This document shows, one piece after another, positions 1 through 7,857 of a DNA stretch of 25,921 bases. Source of the stretch: Azoarcus_F sp036734105. Its GTDB lineage: Bacteria > Pseudomonadota > Gammaproteobacteria > Burkholderiales > Rhodocyclaceae. Numbering within the stretch: position 1 is the stretch's first letter; the number at the start of each line of letters is the position of its first letter. The stretch is from positions 1 through 25,921 of the forward strand of contig DAIMZH010000050.1 of NCBI GenBank assembly GCA_036734105.1. Reading direction: 5' to 3'. A program made the translations under genes and the position numbers. The notes beneath the pieces were generated by a model that had not been told where the DNA came from, made no database searches, and was given only the letters and a program-made list of their open reading frames with translations.

Positions 1-55
1 GTTTCAGGTACTAGTGCCGCGAGGCGTGGAGGTTCGAGTCCTCTTCTGGGCACCA
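1..55 (+). tRNA. tRNA-Leu (anticodon CAG), 3' part
   Basis: The 5' part lies outside the window. Visible parts are the anticodon loop TTCAGGT at 3-9 with anticodon CAG at 5-7, and the 3' anticodon-stem strand ACTAG at 10-14. A long class II variable arm (about 15-27) follows, then the T arm with GGAGG/CCTCT stem and loop TTCGAGT (28-44). The acceptor strand is 45-51, the discriminator A is 52 and CCA is encoded at 53-55. The long variable arm, discriminator A and CAG anticodon fit leucine; it decodes CUG. The gene is convergent with purA. Confidence 0.93.
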
Positions 56-67
56 TAACAAGTAATA

Positions 68-91
68 AGCCGGTCGAATGACCGGCTTTTT
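68..91 (+). terminator. Rho-independent terminator of the tRNA-Leu gene
   Basis: An 8-bp perfect stem AGCCGGTC/GACCGGCT (68-75 and 80-87) with loop GAAT is followed by a run of T to 91. It begins 13 bases after the tRNA CCA end, so it should end the tRNA transcript before the convergent purA gene. Confidence 0.9.
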
Positions 92-133
92 GCGTTTCTG
101 GGCCACCGGTACTCTGCGCCGCGCCTGTGTGCA

Positions 134-158
134 GGGCGCCGATGTACAATCGGCGCCC
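134..158. repeat. Perfect 9-bp inverted repeat just downstream of purA
   Basis: GGGCGCCGA at 134-142 and TCGGCGCCC at 150-158 are separated by 7 bases and would form a GC-rich hairpin on either strand. It starts 7 bases beyond the purA stop codon. Neither side has a good T-run, so it may be a 3'-end stabilising hairpin or a non-canonical terminator for the long minus-strand cluster. Confidence 0.55.
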
Positions 159-165
159 CTTCAGA

Positions 166-1476
166 TTACGCGCCAAACGGGTGGCGCCGCAAAATGGTTT
201 CGTCACGTTCAGGACCAGTCGAAATGACGTCGATCGGAATCTCGCAAATCTCTTCGATGCGGTGCAAATAGGCGCGCGCCTCTGGGGGCAAGGCGTCCCA
301 GCTCTGAGCTCCGTAAGTGGTGCCGCTCCAACCTGACATGGACTCATAAATCGGCTCGCAGCGCTCAACTTCTTCCGAGCCCATGGGCAGCAAATCGATG
401 CGCTTGCCGTCGAGCATGTAGCCCAGGCAGAGCTTGAGCTCAGTCAGGCCATCAAGCACATCCAGCTTGGTAATGCACAAGCCGGTCACCCCATTGATGA
501 TTATGGAGCGCTTCAGCGCGGCAAGGTCCAGCCAGCCACAACGACGCTTGCGCCCCGTGACTGTCCCGAACTCGCGACCCTTGGTCGACATTTGCTCGCC
601 CGGAGTGCCTTTGGTTTCAAAATCCAGTTCGGTCGGGAAGGGACCGCCGCCGACACGGGTGCAATAGGCCTTGGTAATGCCCAGCACGTAGTGCAGCCGA
701 CCTGGCCCGACACCCGAACCCGCAGCAGCCTGACCGGCAACGCAGTTGCTGGATGTGACGAAGGGGTAGGTGCCGTGGTCGATGTCAAGCAAAGTGCCTT
801 GCGCACCTTCAAACAACAGCGAACCTCCGGCCTTGTTCACCGCATACAACTCCGCCGACACATCGGTCACCATGGGCCGCAGTGCGTCCGCGTCGGCCAT
901 GGCCTGATCGAACACCTGGTCGAAATCGACCGGTTCTGCACCCAGATGCTGAGTCAGCACAAAGTTATGATATTCGAGGTTGGAGCGCAGCTTTTCAGCA
1001 AAACGTTCACGGTCGAAAAGGTCATACACGCGCAGCGCGCGACGCGCCACCTTGTCTTCGTAAGTCGGGCCGATGCCCTTACCCGTGGTGCCGATCTTGT
1101 TTTCCGCTGCGCGCGCGCCTTCGCGGGCGTTATCGAGTGCAACGTGATAACCCAGAATCAGTGGGCAACCCGGGCTGATGCGCAGACGATTGCGAACCTG
1201 TATGCCCCCTGCTTCCAGCTTGGCAATTTCTTCAAGCAGATGCTGCGCATTCAGGACCACACCATTGCCGATGTAACAGGCCACACCTTCGCGCACGATG
1301 CCCGATGGCACCAGATTGAGTTTGTATTCAGTTTGCCCGACAACCAGGGTGTGGCCCGCGTTGTGCCCGCCCTGAAAACGAACGACACCTTTGGCGTGAT
1401 CGGTCAGCCAATCAACAATCTTTCCCTTGCCCTCGTCGCCCCACTGGGTGCCGATGACAACAACGTTTTTTGCCAT
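166..1476 (-). CDS. purA: Adenylosuccinate synthetase PurA
   Basis: PurA joins IMP and L-aspartate with GTP hydrolysis to make adenylosuccinate, the first committed step from IMP to AMP, in the cytoplasm. The protein is 436 residues, close to the usual ~430. The GTP-binding loop GDEGKGK lies at residues 13-19 and is followed by the GGHNAGHT motif; TTGKGIGP and the C-terminal GPERDETI block are also typical. I chose the ATG at 1476 because it gives the family N terminus MAKNVVVIGTQWGDEGKGK and is preceded by a GGGAG Shine-Dalgarno. The longer reading frame would add 18 residues unlike PurA. The gene starts one base after the hisZ stop, so the two are almost certainly co-transcribed and coupled. 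The pairing hisZ-purA is common in proteobacteria. Confidence 0.97.
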   Translation of the reverse strand: MAKNVVVIGTQWGDEGKGKIVDWLTDHAKGVVRFQGGHNAGHTLVVGQTEYKLNLVPSGIVREGVACYIGNGVVLNAQHLLEEIAKLEAGGIQVRNRLRISPGCPLILGYHVALDNAREGARAAENKIGTTGKGIGPTYEDKVARRALRVYDLFDRERFAEKLRSNLEYHNFVLTQHLGAEPVDFDQVFDQAMADADALRPMVTDVSAELYAVNKAGGSLLFEGAQGTLLDIDHGTYPFVTSSNCVAGQAAAGSGVGPGRLHYVLGITKAYCTRVGGGPFPTELDFETKGTPGEQMSTKGREFGTVTGRKRRCGWLDLAALKRSIIINGVTGLCITKLDVLDGLTELKLCLGYMLDGKRIDLLPMGSEEVERCEPIYESMSGWSGTTYGAQSWDALPPEARAYLHRIEEICEIPIDVISTGPERDETILRRHPFGA

Positions 1477-1477
1477 G

Positions 1478-2638
1478 CTAGTTTTCTCCCTTAAGGGCCT
1501 CGACGGACCAGCGGCCGTCGCGCCACACAAGTTGCCGGTCGCAGCCGGCTTCGAACCAGTTACTCTCGTGACCGGGCAAAGCTACCATTACTGCTTCGCC
1601 CTGATCGCGCAAGGTAAGCACCGCTTCGGCCAGCCCCGCTGCCTCGCCAAATGGTGCAAGTATCGCTCCACCACCCAACGGCACGGAGGTCCGCAGGGCG
1701 AGTTCACGCAAATCCAGACTGAAACCGGTTGCCGGCCGCCCACGTCCGTAGGCAGCCCCCACCAGGTCGTAACGCCCCCCAAGCGCCAATGCCGTGGGTG
1801 AACCATCACCATAAGCGGCAAACATCAGACCACTGTGATAATGATAGCCGCGCAAGTCGGCCAGATCGAAACTGAGAGGGAGATCGACGAGTGCCGATGC
1901 CAGCATCCGCAGATCGGACAGGGCCGCATGAACTTCCGGCACTGCAGGAAGCCGTTGCTCGGCCACGGAAAGCACTTCAGCCCCGCCATACAATTCGGGC
2001 AGCATCAGCAAAGCGTCACGCCAAGGTTGCGCAACGTTTTCCACCAACAACCTGAGACCGGGCACATCCTTGGACTGCAGCAGGTCGAACAGCGTCTCAC
2101 GCTTTTCCGGGATCAGACCAGCACCTTCGGCCAGCGCCCTGAATACCCCCATGTGACTGATATCCAACCTGGCGGCTGGCACGCCAGCAAGCTGCATGAC
2201 TTCGGCCAGCAAGCGGATGACTTCAGTATCCGCTTCAAGTCCGGCGTGTCCGTATAGCTCTACCCCGGTTTGCAAGGGCTCGCGCGTGGCGGTCAGTGAG
2301 GATGGCAAGGTGTGCAGCACACTTCCGCAATAACACAGACGCGATACACCCTTGCGATTGAGCAGATGTGCATCTATGCGCGCGACCTGCGGCGTCATGT
2401 CTGCGCGCACCCCCATGGTCTTGCCTGAGAGCTGATCAACCAGCTTGAAGGTGCGCAGCTTGAGGTCCTGCCCTGCACCGGTGGTCAAGGAATCGAGATA
2501 TTCGAGCAACGGAGGCATGACCAATTGATAGCCATGAGCCCTGAAAGCATCGAGCAAAAGACGACGTAGCACCTCAAGGCGTTCGGCCTCATCAGGCAAT
2601 GCGTCCTGAATGTGGTCGGGCAGTACCCAGCGCATCAT
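1478..2638 (-). CDS. hisZ: ATP phosphoribosyltransferase regulatory subunit HisZ
   Basis: HisZ is a catalytically inactive paralogue of class II histidyl-tRNA synthetase. It pairs with the short form of HisG to make ATP phosphoribosyltransferase, the first step of histidine synthesis, and carries histidine feedback control. The protein is 386 residues from the ATG at 2638. It starts with the family-like MRWVLPDHIQDALPDEAERLE and contains a class II core with the LTTGAGQDLKLRTFKLVDQLSGKTMGVRADMTPQVARI region. The ATG overlaps the stop of the upstream yjeT-like gene as ATGATG, so the second ATG at 2635 is equally possible. HisG itself is not in the window; a short-form HisG elsewhere in the genome is predicted. 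Confidence 0.93.
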   Translation of the reverse strand: MMRWVLPDHIQDALPDEAERLEVLRRLLLDAFRAHGYQLVMPPLLEYLDSLTTGAGQDLKLRTFKLVDQLSGKTMGVRADMTPQVARIDAHLLNRKGVSRLCYCGSVLHTLPSSLTATREPLQTGVELYGHAGLEADTEVIRLLAEVMQLAGVPAARLDISHMGVFRALAEGAGLIPEKRETLFDLLQSKDVPGLRLLVENVAQPWRDALLMLPELYGGAEVLSVAEQRLPAVPEVHAALSDLRMLASALVDLPLSFDLADLRGYHYHSGLMFAAYGDGSPTALALGGRYDLVGAAYGRGRPATGFSLDLRELALRTSVPLGGGAILAPFGEAAGLAEAVLTLRDQGEAVMVALPGHESNWFEAGCDRQLVWRDGRWSVEALKGEN

Positions 2639-2823
2639 CGGGTCACCAAAACAAGAATTAAGAGGCCGCCGAGCATTGACATCAGACCGATGAAACGGAT
2701 CTGGCCATCGGCCATACTGGCCAGCCTGAGAAAAGCGTCGCGCCAACTACGTGGCGCGACGAAAGGAAGAATGCCTTCGATTACCAACATCAGCGCGAAG
2801 GCCATCAACAAGGTGTCGAGCAT
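2635..2823 (-). CDS. Small membrane protein, YjeT/DUF2065 family
   Basis: A 62-residue protein that is almost entirely two hydrophobic segments (about residues 2-24 and 42-60) joined by a short polar loop containing SWRDAF. This fits the DUF2065 (YjeT) family, which usually lies directly after hflC. No biochemical role is established for the family. It starts 4 bases after the hflC stop and its TGA overlaps the hisZ ATG, indicating coupled translation. Its position suggests, by inference only, a link to HflKC. Confidence 0.85.
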   Translation of the reverse strand: MLDTLLMAFALMLVIEGILPFVAPRSWRDAFLRLASMADGQIRFIGLMSMLGGLLILVLVTR

Positions 2824-2827
2824 TACA

Positions 2828-3709
2828 TTAGTTGCGATTTGCCCCAGTCGGACTCTTCAGGAAGCGGAAGAAGTCTGAACTCGGATCCACCACCATCACA
2901 TCATTGCCACCCGAAAAGCTCTCCCGGTATGCCTCAAGACTGCGATAGAAGGAGAAAAACTCGGCGTCACGCTCGAATGCCTCGGCGTAAATCTCGGTCG
3001 CGCGCGCATCGCCCTCACCCATCATCGTCTGGGCTTCACGGTTTGCGTTGGCCACCACGATCTCCCGCTGGCGATCGGCATCTGCGCGAATCTGCTCGGC
3101 AGTAGCAGCACCCTCGGAGCGCAACTCGTTGGCAACACGCAAACGTTCGGCCTCCATCCGGCGATATACTGACTCCGACACCTCGGAAGGCAGGTCGACA
3201 CGTTTGAGTCGCACATCAACAATCTGGATACCGATCTGGCGCGCATCGATGTCTGCTCGAATACGCATGTTATCCATGATGCGTTCGCGCTCTCCAGACA
3301 CCACCTCAGGCACGGTGCGACGGCCAAACTCTTCGCGCAAACCGGCATTCACGGTTTGTAACAGACGGGTTCGTGCACGCACCTCATCACCGGCTACCGA
3401 CTCGTAATACAGGCGCGGATCGACAATTCTCCACTTGACGAAATGGTCGACCAGGACGTTTTGTTTTTCAGCCGTAATGAAACGCTCCGGCTCAGGAGTG
3501 TCGATAGTCAGAATGCGCTTGTCAAAGAACCGTACATTCTGGATAACCGGGATCTTGAATTTCAGCCCCGGCTCGCTGAACACTTCTTTTACTTCGCCCA
3601 ACTGGAAAACCACTGCGTGCTGACGCTGATCAACCGTGAACAGCGAGGCAGAAGCGAGCATGCCCACAATCACCAGTCCAGTTACAGCAATATTGACTTT
3701 GTTACCCAT
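2828..3709 (-). CDS. hflC: FtsH protease modulator HflC
   Basis: HflC is a SPFH/prohibitin-family protein that forms with HflK a large membrane complex around FtsH and limits its access to membrane substrates. The protein is 293 residues from the ATG at 3709. It has an N-terminal signal-anchor (about residues 5-25), followed by the SPFH domain starting VDQRQHAVVFQLGEV. A long helical Ala/Glu/Arg-rich region with RADADRQREIVVANANREAQ follows. The chosen start lies one base after the hflK TAA, with a GGGAGG Shine-Dalgarno inside the hflK 3' end. The longer frame would begin inside hflK and lacks support. Confidence 0.95.
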   Translation of the reverse strand: MGNKVNIAVTGLVIVGMLASASLFTVDQRQHAVVFQLGEVKEVFSEPGLKFKIPVIQNVRFFDKRILTIDTPEPERFITAEKQNVLVDHFVKWRIVDPRLYYESVAGDEVRARTRLLQTVNAGLREEFGRRTVPEVVSGERERIMDNMRIRADIDARQIGIQIVDVRLKRVDLPSEVSESVYRRMEAERLRVANELRSEGAATAEQIRADADRQREIVVANANREAQTMMGEGDARATEIYAEAFERDAEFFSFYRSLEAYRESFSGGNDVMVVDPSSDFFRFLKSPTGANRN

Positions 3710-3710
3710 T

Positions 3711-4994
3711 TTAGCGGCCTCCCAGGTCACGGAAGCGCATCATGTCACGATCGCGCGGGTCAAAAGGTGTGTCTGACTGGCTCGTCGGCGTCTGCGTGCT
3801 GGCTGCAGGCTGACGGACGTTGCCCATGGAGGTCTGGGAACCACCAGTGGCTTGTGCGCCCTGCAACAACCGGTCAAGGGGCAACACCATCAGATTTCCA
3901 CCACTATTTGCGTCAATAAACACTTTGTTGGTGTTACCCAAAACCTGCTGAATGGTTTCAAGATAAAGACGCTCGCGAGTCACTTCCGGCGCGCGAGCAA
4001 ACTGCTCATACACCTGTATGAAGCGGGCAGCTTCACCCTCTGCGTTGGCGATCACCCGATCACGATAGGCACTCGCCTCTTCGATCATTCGCGCTGCGGT
4101 ACCCCGAGCACGCGGAACCACCTGGTTGCGATAAGCCTCACCCTCATTACGCAAACGCTCTCTGTCCTGACCCGCCTTGACCGCATCGTCAAATGCCGCC
4201 TGCACCTGCTCGGGAGGCTGAGCGTTCTGCATCGTCACCCGGCTGATCAAAACACCGGTGTCGTAGCGGTCAAGGATGTTTTGCAACAGTTCGTGAGCAG
4301 TCGCTGCAATTTCCTCTCGTCCCTCATACAACACAAAGTCCATGGTGCTCTTGCCGACGATTTCGCGCATCGCAGTTTCGGATGCCTGCATCACGGCATC
4401 ATCCGGAAAGCGGACATTGAAAAGATATTCTTCCGGACTCTTGAGTATGTATTGCACCGCAAAGCGGATGTCGACGATGTTGGTGTCGTCAGTCAGCATC
4501 AGTGCTTCACGCAGCACACGATTTCTTTCAGTGCCACGATAGCCAACCTCAATGGTTCGCACGCCCGAAAGGTCAACAAGCTCATGGCTTTCGATCGGGA
4601 AAGGCATTCTCCAGCGCAAGCCAGGCTCGGTGGTTTCGACATGTTTGCCAAAACGCAACACCACCCCCCGTTCGTTCGCGTCGACGGTGTAAAAACCGCT
4701 CGCCAGCCACACTACCACCAGCAGCGCGAGCAGTACGAAGACCCCGCCCCCAAACTGCTTGAAGCTGAACTGTGGAAGTTGCGGACCACTGCCACCGCCA
4801 CCACCACCGCCGTTATTGCCTTTCGGCCGCTGCGAATCTTCCCGTTTTCCGCCAAATACGCCGGACAACCTCTGGTTGAAATCGCGCCAGACATCTTCAA
4901 GGTCCGGGGGGCCCTGATCGTCGCGTCGGCCTTTGTCGCCGCGCTTGTCGTCGTCGTTCCCCTGGTTACCCCAGCGAGGATCATTCAGTGACAT
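3711..4994 (-). CDS. hflK: FtsH protease modulator HflK
   Basis: Partner of HflC in the membrane complex that regulates FtsH. The protein is 427 residues from the ATG at 4994, which gives the family start MSLNDPRWGN and has an AACAGG Shine-Dalgarno. The N-terminal ~60 residues are very polar (Asp/Arg/Gly) and followed by an unbroken seven-glycine run at about 62-68. The transmembrane helix is at about 82-102 and the SPFH domain begins FYTVDANERGVVLRFG. A long coiled-coil-like region follows, and the C-terminal tail is Gln/Ser/Thr-rich. It sits between hflX and hflC, the standard hfq-hflX-hflK-hflC order. Confidence 0.96.
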   Translation of the reverse strand: MSLNDPRWGNQGNDDDKRGDKGRRDDQGPPDLEDVWRDFNQRLSGVFGGKREDSQRPKGNNGGGGGGGSGPQLPQFSFKQFGGGVFVLLALLVVVWLASGFYTVDANERGVVLRFGKHVETTEPGLRWRMPFPIESHELVDLSGVRTIEVGYRGTERNRVLREALMLTDDTNIVDIRFAVQYILKSPEEYLFNVRFPDDAVMQASETAMREIVGKSTMDFVLYEGREEIAATAHELLQNILDRYDTGVLISRVTMQNAQPPEQVQAAFDDAVKAGQDRERLRNEGEAYRNQVVPRARGTAARMIEEASAYRDRVIANAEGEAARFIQVYEQFARAPEVTRERLYLETIQQVLGNTNKVFIDANSGGNLMVLPLDRLLQGAQATGGSQTSMGNVRQPAASTQTPTSQSDTPFDPRDRDMMRFRDLGGR

Positions 4995-5014
4995 TAGCAA
5001 ACCTGTTGTAACGT

Positions 5015-6160
5015 TTATGTAATGCCCGGGGACTCAGCCCCGGACGCTTCGATTGCATCGGCAACGTTTGCGGCTTCACTGGCAACCTCAGCGAGGGATT
5101 GACGCAACAGCCCGACTCCGTCACCAGTCACGGCGCTTAAAAAAACGCCGGTGATATTATCACACTCGTCCCGATTGACCGCCGGGCTCGCCCGCGTCAG
5201 ATCGATCTTGTTGAAAACCATGATCTGCGGAACACTTCCGGCACCAATATCATTGAGTACCTGATTAACCGCATCAATCTGCGCTTCGCGGTCGTCACTG
5301 GCTGCATCCACCACATGAAGAAGGAGGTCCGCATTGGCGGTTTCCTCTAGGGTGGCATGAAACGCGGCGACAAGCGCGTGCGGGAGATCCCGAATGAATC
5401 CGACCGTGTCAGACAGCACAACGTTCCCGACATCACCCACATAAAGCCGTCTGGAGGTGGTGTCGAGTGTGGCAAAAAGCTGGTCGGCAGAATAAGCACC
5501 TGCTTTGGTCAGCACATTGAACAGCGTGGATTTTCCTGCGTTGGTATAGCCCACCAGCGAAACCGAGAGCAGCTTGTTTCGCTCACGACCACGCCGACGT
5601 ACAAGACGCTGCTTTTCCAGCTTGGCAAGCCTGTCCTTCAGCGCCTTTACCCGATATCCGAGCAGACGCCGGTCTGTTTCCAGTTGCTTCTCGCCTGGCC
5701 CCCGCAAGCCAATACCACCTTTCTGGCGTTCAAGGTGAGTCCAGCCTCGAACCAGACGGGTGGACAAGTGTTCGAGCTGGGCCAACTCTACCTGCAGTTT
5801 TCCATCGTGGCTTCGTGCTCGCAGCGCGAAAATGTCAAGAATGAGTGCAGTTCGGTCGATCACCCGACATTGAAGCTTGCTTTCAAGGTTGCGCTGCTGA
5901 CCAGGCGCCAGTGCGTGATTGAAAACCACGATGTCTGCCTGATTTGCAGCAAGCACTTCGGCTATCTCGTCAACCTTGCCCCGACCGGCAAAAAGTGCAG
6001 GATCGGGGCGGGCACGTCGTCCTGTAACAACGGCTTCGACACTGGCACCGGCACTGCTTACCAGCAACTTGAATTCGCTCAGACGCTCTTCAAGAGCACC
6101 CTGATTGAGGTCAAGCTGCACGAGTACAGCCCGCTCGCCGGAAGCCGGGCGCTCAAACAT
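5015..6160 (-). CDS. hflX: Ribosome-associated GTPase HflX
   Basis: HflX binds the 50S subunit and splits stalled or stressed ribosomes, with an N-terminal nucleotide-binding/RNA-binding part and a GTPase domain. The protein is 381 residues from the ATG at 6160, which has a GAGAGG Shine-Dalgarno seven bases upstream. Visible motifs are the family signature RGPGEKQLETDRR at 153-165, the P-loop GYTNAGKST at 204-212, the DTTSRRL switch, DTVGFI, and NKID. It follows hfq by 24 bases and precedes hflK, so it belongs to the same transcript. Confidence 0.95.
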   Translation of the reverse strand: MFERPASGERAVLVQLDLNQGALEERLSEFKLLVSSAGASVEAVVTGRRARPDPALFAGRGKVDEIAEVLAANQADIVVFNHALAPGQQRNLESKLQCRVIDRTALILDIFALRARSHDGKLQVELAQLEHLSTRLVRGWTHLERQKGGIGLRGPGEKQLETDRRLLGYRVKALKDRLAKLEKQRLVRRRGRERNKLLSVSLVGYTNAGKSTLFNVLTKAGAYSADQLFATLDTTSRRLYVGDVGNVVLSDTVGFIRDLPHALVAAFHATLEETANADLLLHVVDAASDDREAQIDAVNQVLNDIGAGSVPQIMVFNKIDLTRASPAVNRDECDNITGVFLSAVTGDGVGLLRQSLAEVASEAANVADAIEASGAESPGIT

Positions 6161-6184
6161 CAAGCGCCTCTCACCATGCTTCGC

Positions 6185-6421
6185 TTACTCTGCATCCTGA
6201 TCCTGCTGAAAATTGACAGGACGCGCCGGCACTACCGTCGAAATCGCGTGCTTGTATACCATTTGCGTTACCGTGTTACGCAACAGAACCACGTATTGGT
6301 CAAAAGACTCTACCTGGCCCTGCAACTTTATGCCATTGACAAGATAAATGGAGACCGGGATATGCTCACGGCGCAGAGTGTTCAGAAACGGGTCTTGTAA
6401 AAGTTGCCCTTTGTTGCTCAT
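6185..6421 (-). CDS. hfq: RNA chaperone Hfq
   Basis: Hfq is a hexameric Sm-fold RNA chaperone that pairs small RNAs with mRNAs. The 78-residue protein is the short betaproteobacterial form, ending soon after the Sm core. Key features are the proximal-face QLLQDPFLN near residues 6-14, the Sm1 strand region with VNGIKLQGQVESFD, and the Sm2 motif YKHAIS at 56-61. I chose the ATG at 6421 for MSNKGQ, with an AGGA Shine-Dalgarno; the longer frame is not Hfq-like. The 98 bases upstream are the largest gap in the cluster and a likely place for an extra promoter, but I could not pick out convincing -35/-10 boxes. Confidence 0.97.
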   Translation of the reverse strand: MSNKGQLLQDPFLNTLRREHIPVSIYLVNGIKLQGQVESFDQYVVLLRNTVTQMVYKHAISTVVPARPVNFQQDQDAE

Positions 6422-6519
6422 GTGTGGATTCCTGGATGTTGTCATTGATAGTGAATGTAACGGAAAACATGCTGCACCGCCACACAACCATGCGAATGAT
6501 TCCTGATTGTTATGAATTG

Positions 6520-7845
6520 TTACTTGTCGGCGTAAGGATTGAACGCCGTCTTGAATTGTATGCGCAGTGGTGTCCCCTGCAACTTGAAAGCCTCGATAAA
6601 AGTACGCTCCAGAAATCTTTGATAAGAACTTGGAACGTGATCAAGCGCGCTGCCATGTATGACCACGATGGGCGGATTGCTGCCGCCTTGGTGAGCGTAA
6701 CGCATCTTGGGCCGAAACACGCCATGTCGGGGTGGCGCCTGCTTAGTCAATGCTACCTGCAATGTCCGCGTCAAACGAGGTGTAGAAAGGTTGGCCATGG
6801 CAGCCGCATACGCAGCATCGACCGATTTAAGCACAACCGACACACCGCTGCCCTTCAAGGCTGAAACATAATGAAAACGCGCAAAGGACAGAAAGCCGAG
6901 TTTGCGCGCAATATCCGACTTGATACGCTCACGGCGATAATCATCAATGGCATCCCATTTGTTGACCGCAACCACCAGCGCACGCCCGGATTCAAGCACA
7001 AAACCACCGATGTGTGCGTCCTGATCGGAGATATCCTGCGCTGCATCCAGCACCAACACTACCACGTTGCACTTCTCGATAGCCTGTAGCGTTTTGATGA
7101 CCGAAAACTTTTCAACCGCCTCGAACACCTTGCCGCGTCGGCGCAGACCGGCTGTATCGATCAGATTGTAGTGGCGTCCGTTGCGCTCGAACGGAATGGT
7201 GATGGCGTCGCGGGTGGTTCCCGGCATGTCGAAGGCGATCACCCTTTCCTCGCCGAGCAAGCTATTGACCAATGTGGATTTGCCCACATTGGGGCGACCG
7301 ACGATGGCAATCGAGGGTGCGTCAGTGGTTTCGTCTTGCTCATCGTCGTCATCCGGAAACGATTCCAGAATGAGCAACAGGAGTTCCTTGACCCCATCGC
7401 CATGCGATGCGGAAATCGGCAGCGGCGTGCCCAGGCCAAGCGCATGAAAATCGGATGCGGCGATCGAGCGATGCATGCCCTCCGCCTTGTTCACGACCAG
7501 ATGCACAGGTCTCCCGGATTTGCGCAGACGTTCAGCAATCTGCTGATCGTGCGGCGTCAGACCCGCGCGACCGTCCACCAGGAACAGCAAGGCATCGGCC
7601 TCGGCAATCGCCTGTTCGGCCTGCTGGGCCATTTCGGCCATGATGCCGTCTTTGGCGATAGGGTCGAACCCTGCGGTATCCACCACCAGGTAGTCCCGAT
7701 CCCCTCCCCGACCAATTCCATAATGACGGTCGCGGGTCAGTCCCGGCTGGTCAGCCACAAGGGCATCACGGCTACGGGTCAGGCGATTGAATAGTGTCGA
7801 TTTACCCACATTGGGACGACCGACAAGTACAAGAGTTGGTTTCAC
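6520..7845 (-). CDS. der: Ribosome assembly GTPase Der (EngA)
   Basis: Der is an essential GTPase for 50S subunit maturation with two tandem GTPase domains and a C-terminal KH-like domain. The 441-residue protein shows P-loops GRPNVGKST at 9-17 and again at 183-191. DTAGF and DTAGLR switch motifs are present, and the last ~85 residues form the KH-like part with RYAHQGGSNPP. The G4 motif of the first domain is NKAE (119-122) rather than NKxD, while the second is NKWD. I recall a similar change in other betaproteobacterial Der proteins but have not checked it. The start codon is GTG at 7845, with GGA nine bases upstream. It lies 12 bases after bamB. Confidence 0.96.
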   Translation of the reverse strand: MKPTLVLVGRPNVGKSTLFNRLTRSRDALVADQPGLTRDRHYGIGRGGDRDYLVVDTAGFDPIAKDGIMAEMAQQAEQAIAEADALLFLVDGRAGLTPHDQQIAERLRKSGRPVHLVVNKAEGMHRSIAASDFHALGLGTPLPISASHGDGVKELLLLILESFPDDDDEQDETTDAPSIAIVGRPNVGKSTLVNSLLGEERVIAFDMPGTTRDAITIPFERNGRHYNLIDTAGLRRRGKVFEAVEKFSVIKTLQAIEKCNVVVLVLDAAQDISDQDAHIGGFVLESGRALVVAVNKWDAIDDYRRERIKSDIARKLGFLSFARFHYVSALKGSGVSVVLKSVDAAYAAAMANLSTPRLTRTLQVALTKQAPPRHGVFRPKMRYAHQGGSNPPIVVIHGSALDHVPSSYQRFLERTFIEAFKLQGTPLRIQFKTAFNPYADK

Positions 7846-7857
7846 TCGGTTATTCCG

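Noticed and set aside
592..1494. A 300-codon open frame on the + strand opposite purA
   Set aside because: Antisense shadow of purA; no independent support.
3852..4991. A 379-codon open frame on the + strand opposite hflK
   Set aside because: Antisense to the well-supported hflK gene. The length is explained by codon bias in GC-rich DNA; no recognisable motif was seen.
5357..6400. A 347-codon open frame on the + strand opposite hflX and hfq
   Set aside because: It crosses two real genes in antisense and has no domain pattern or translation signal.
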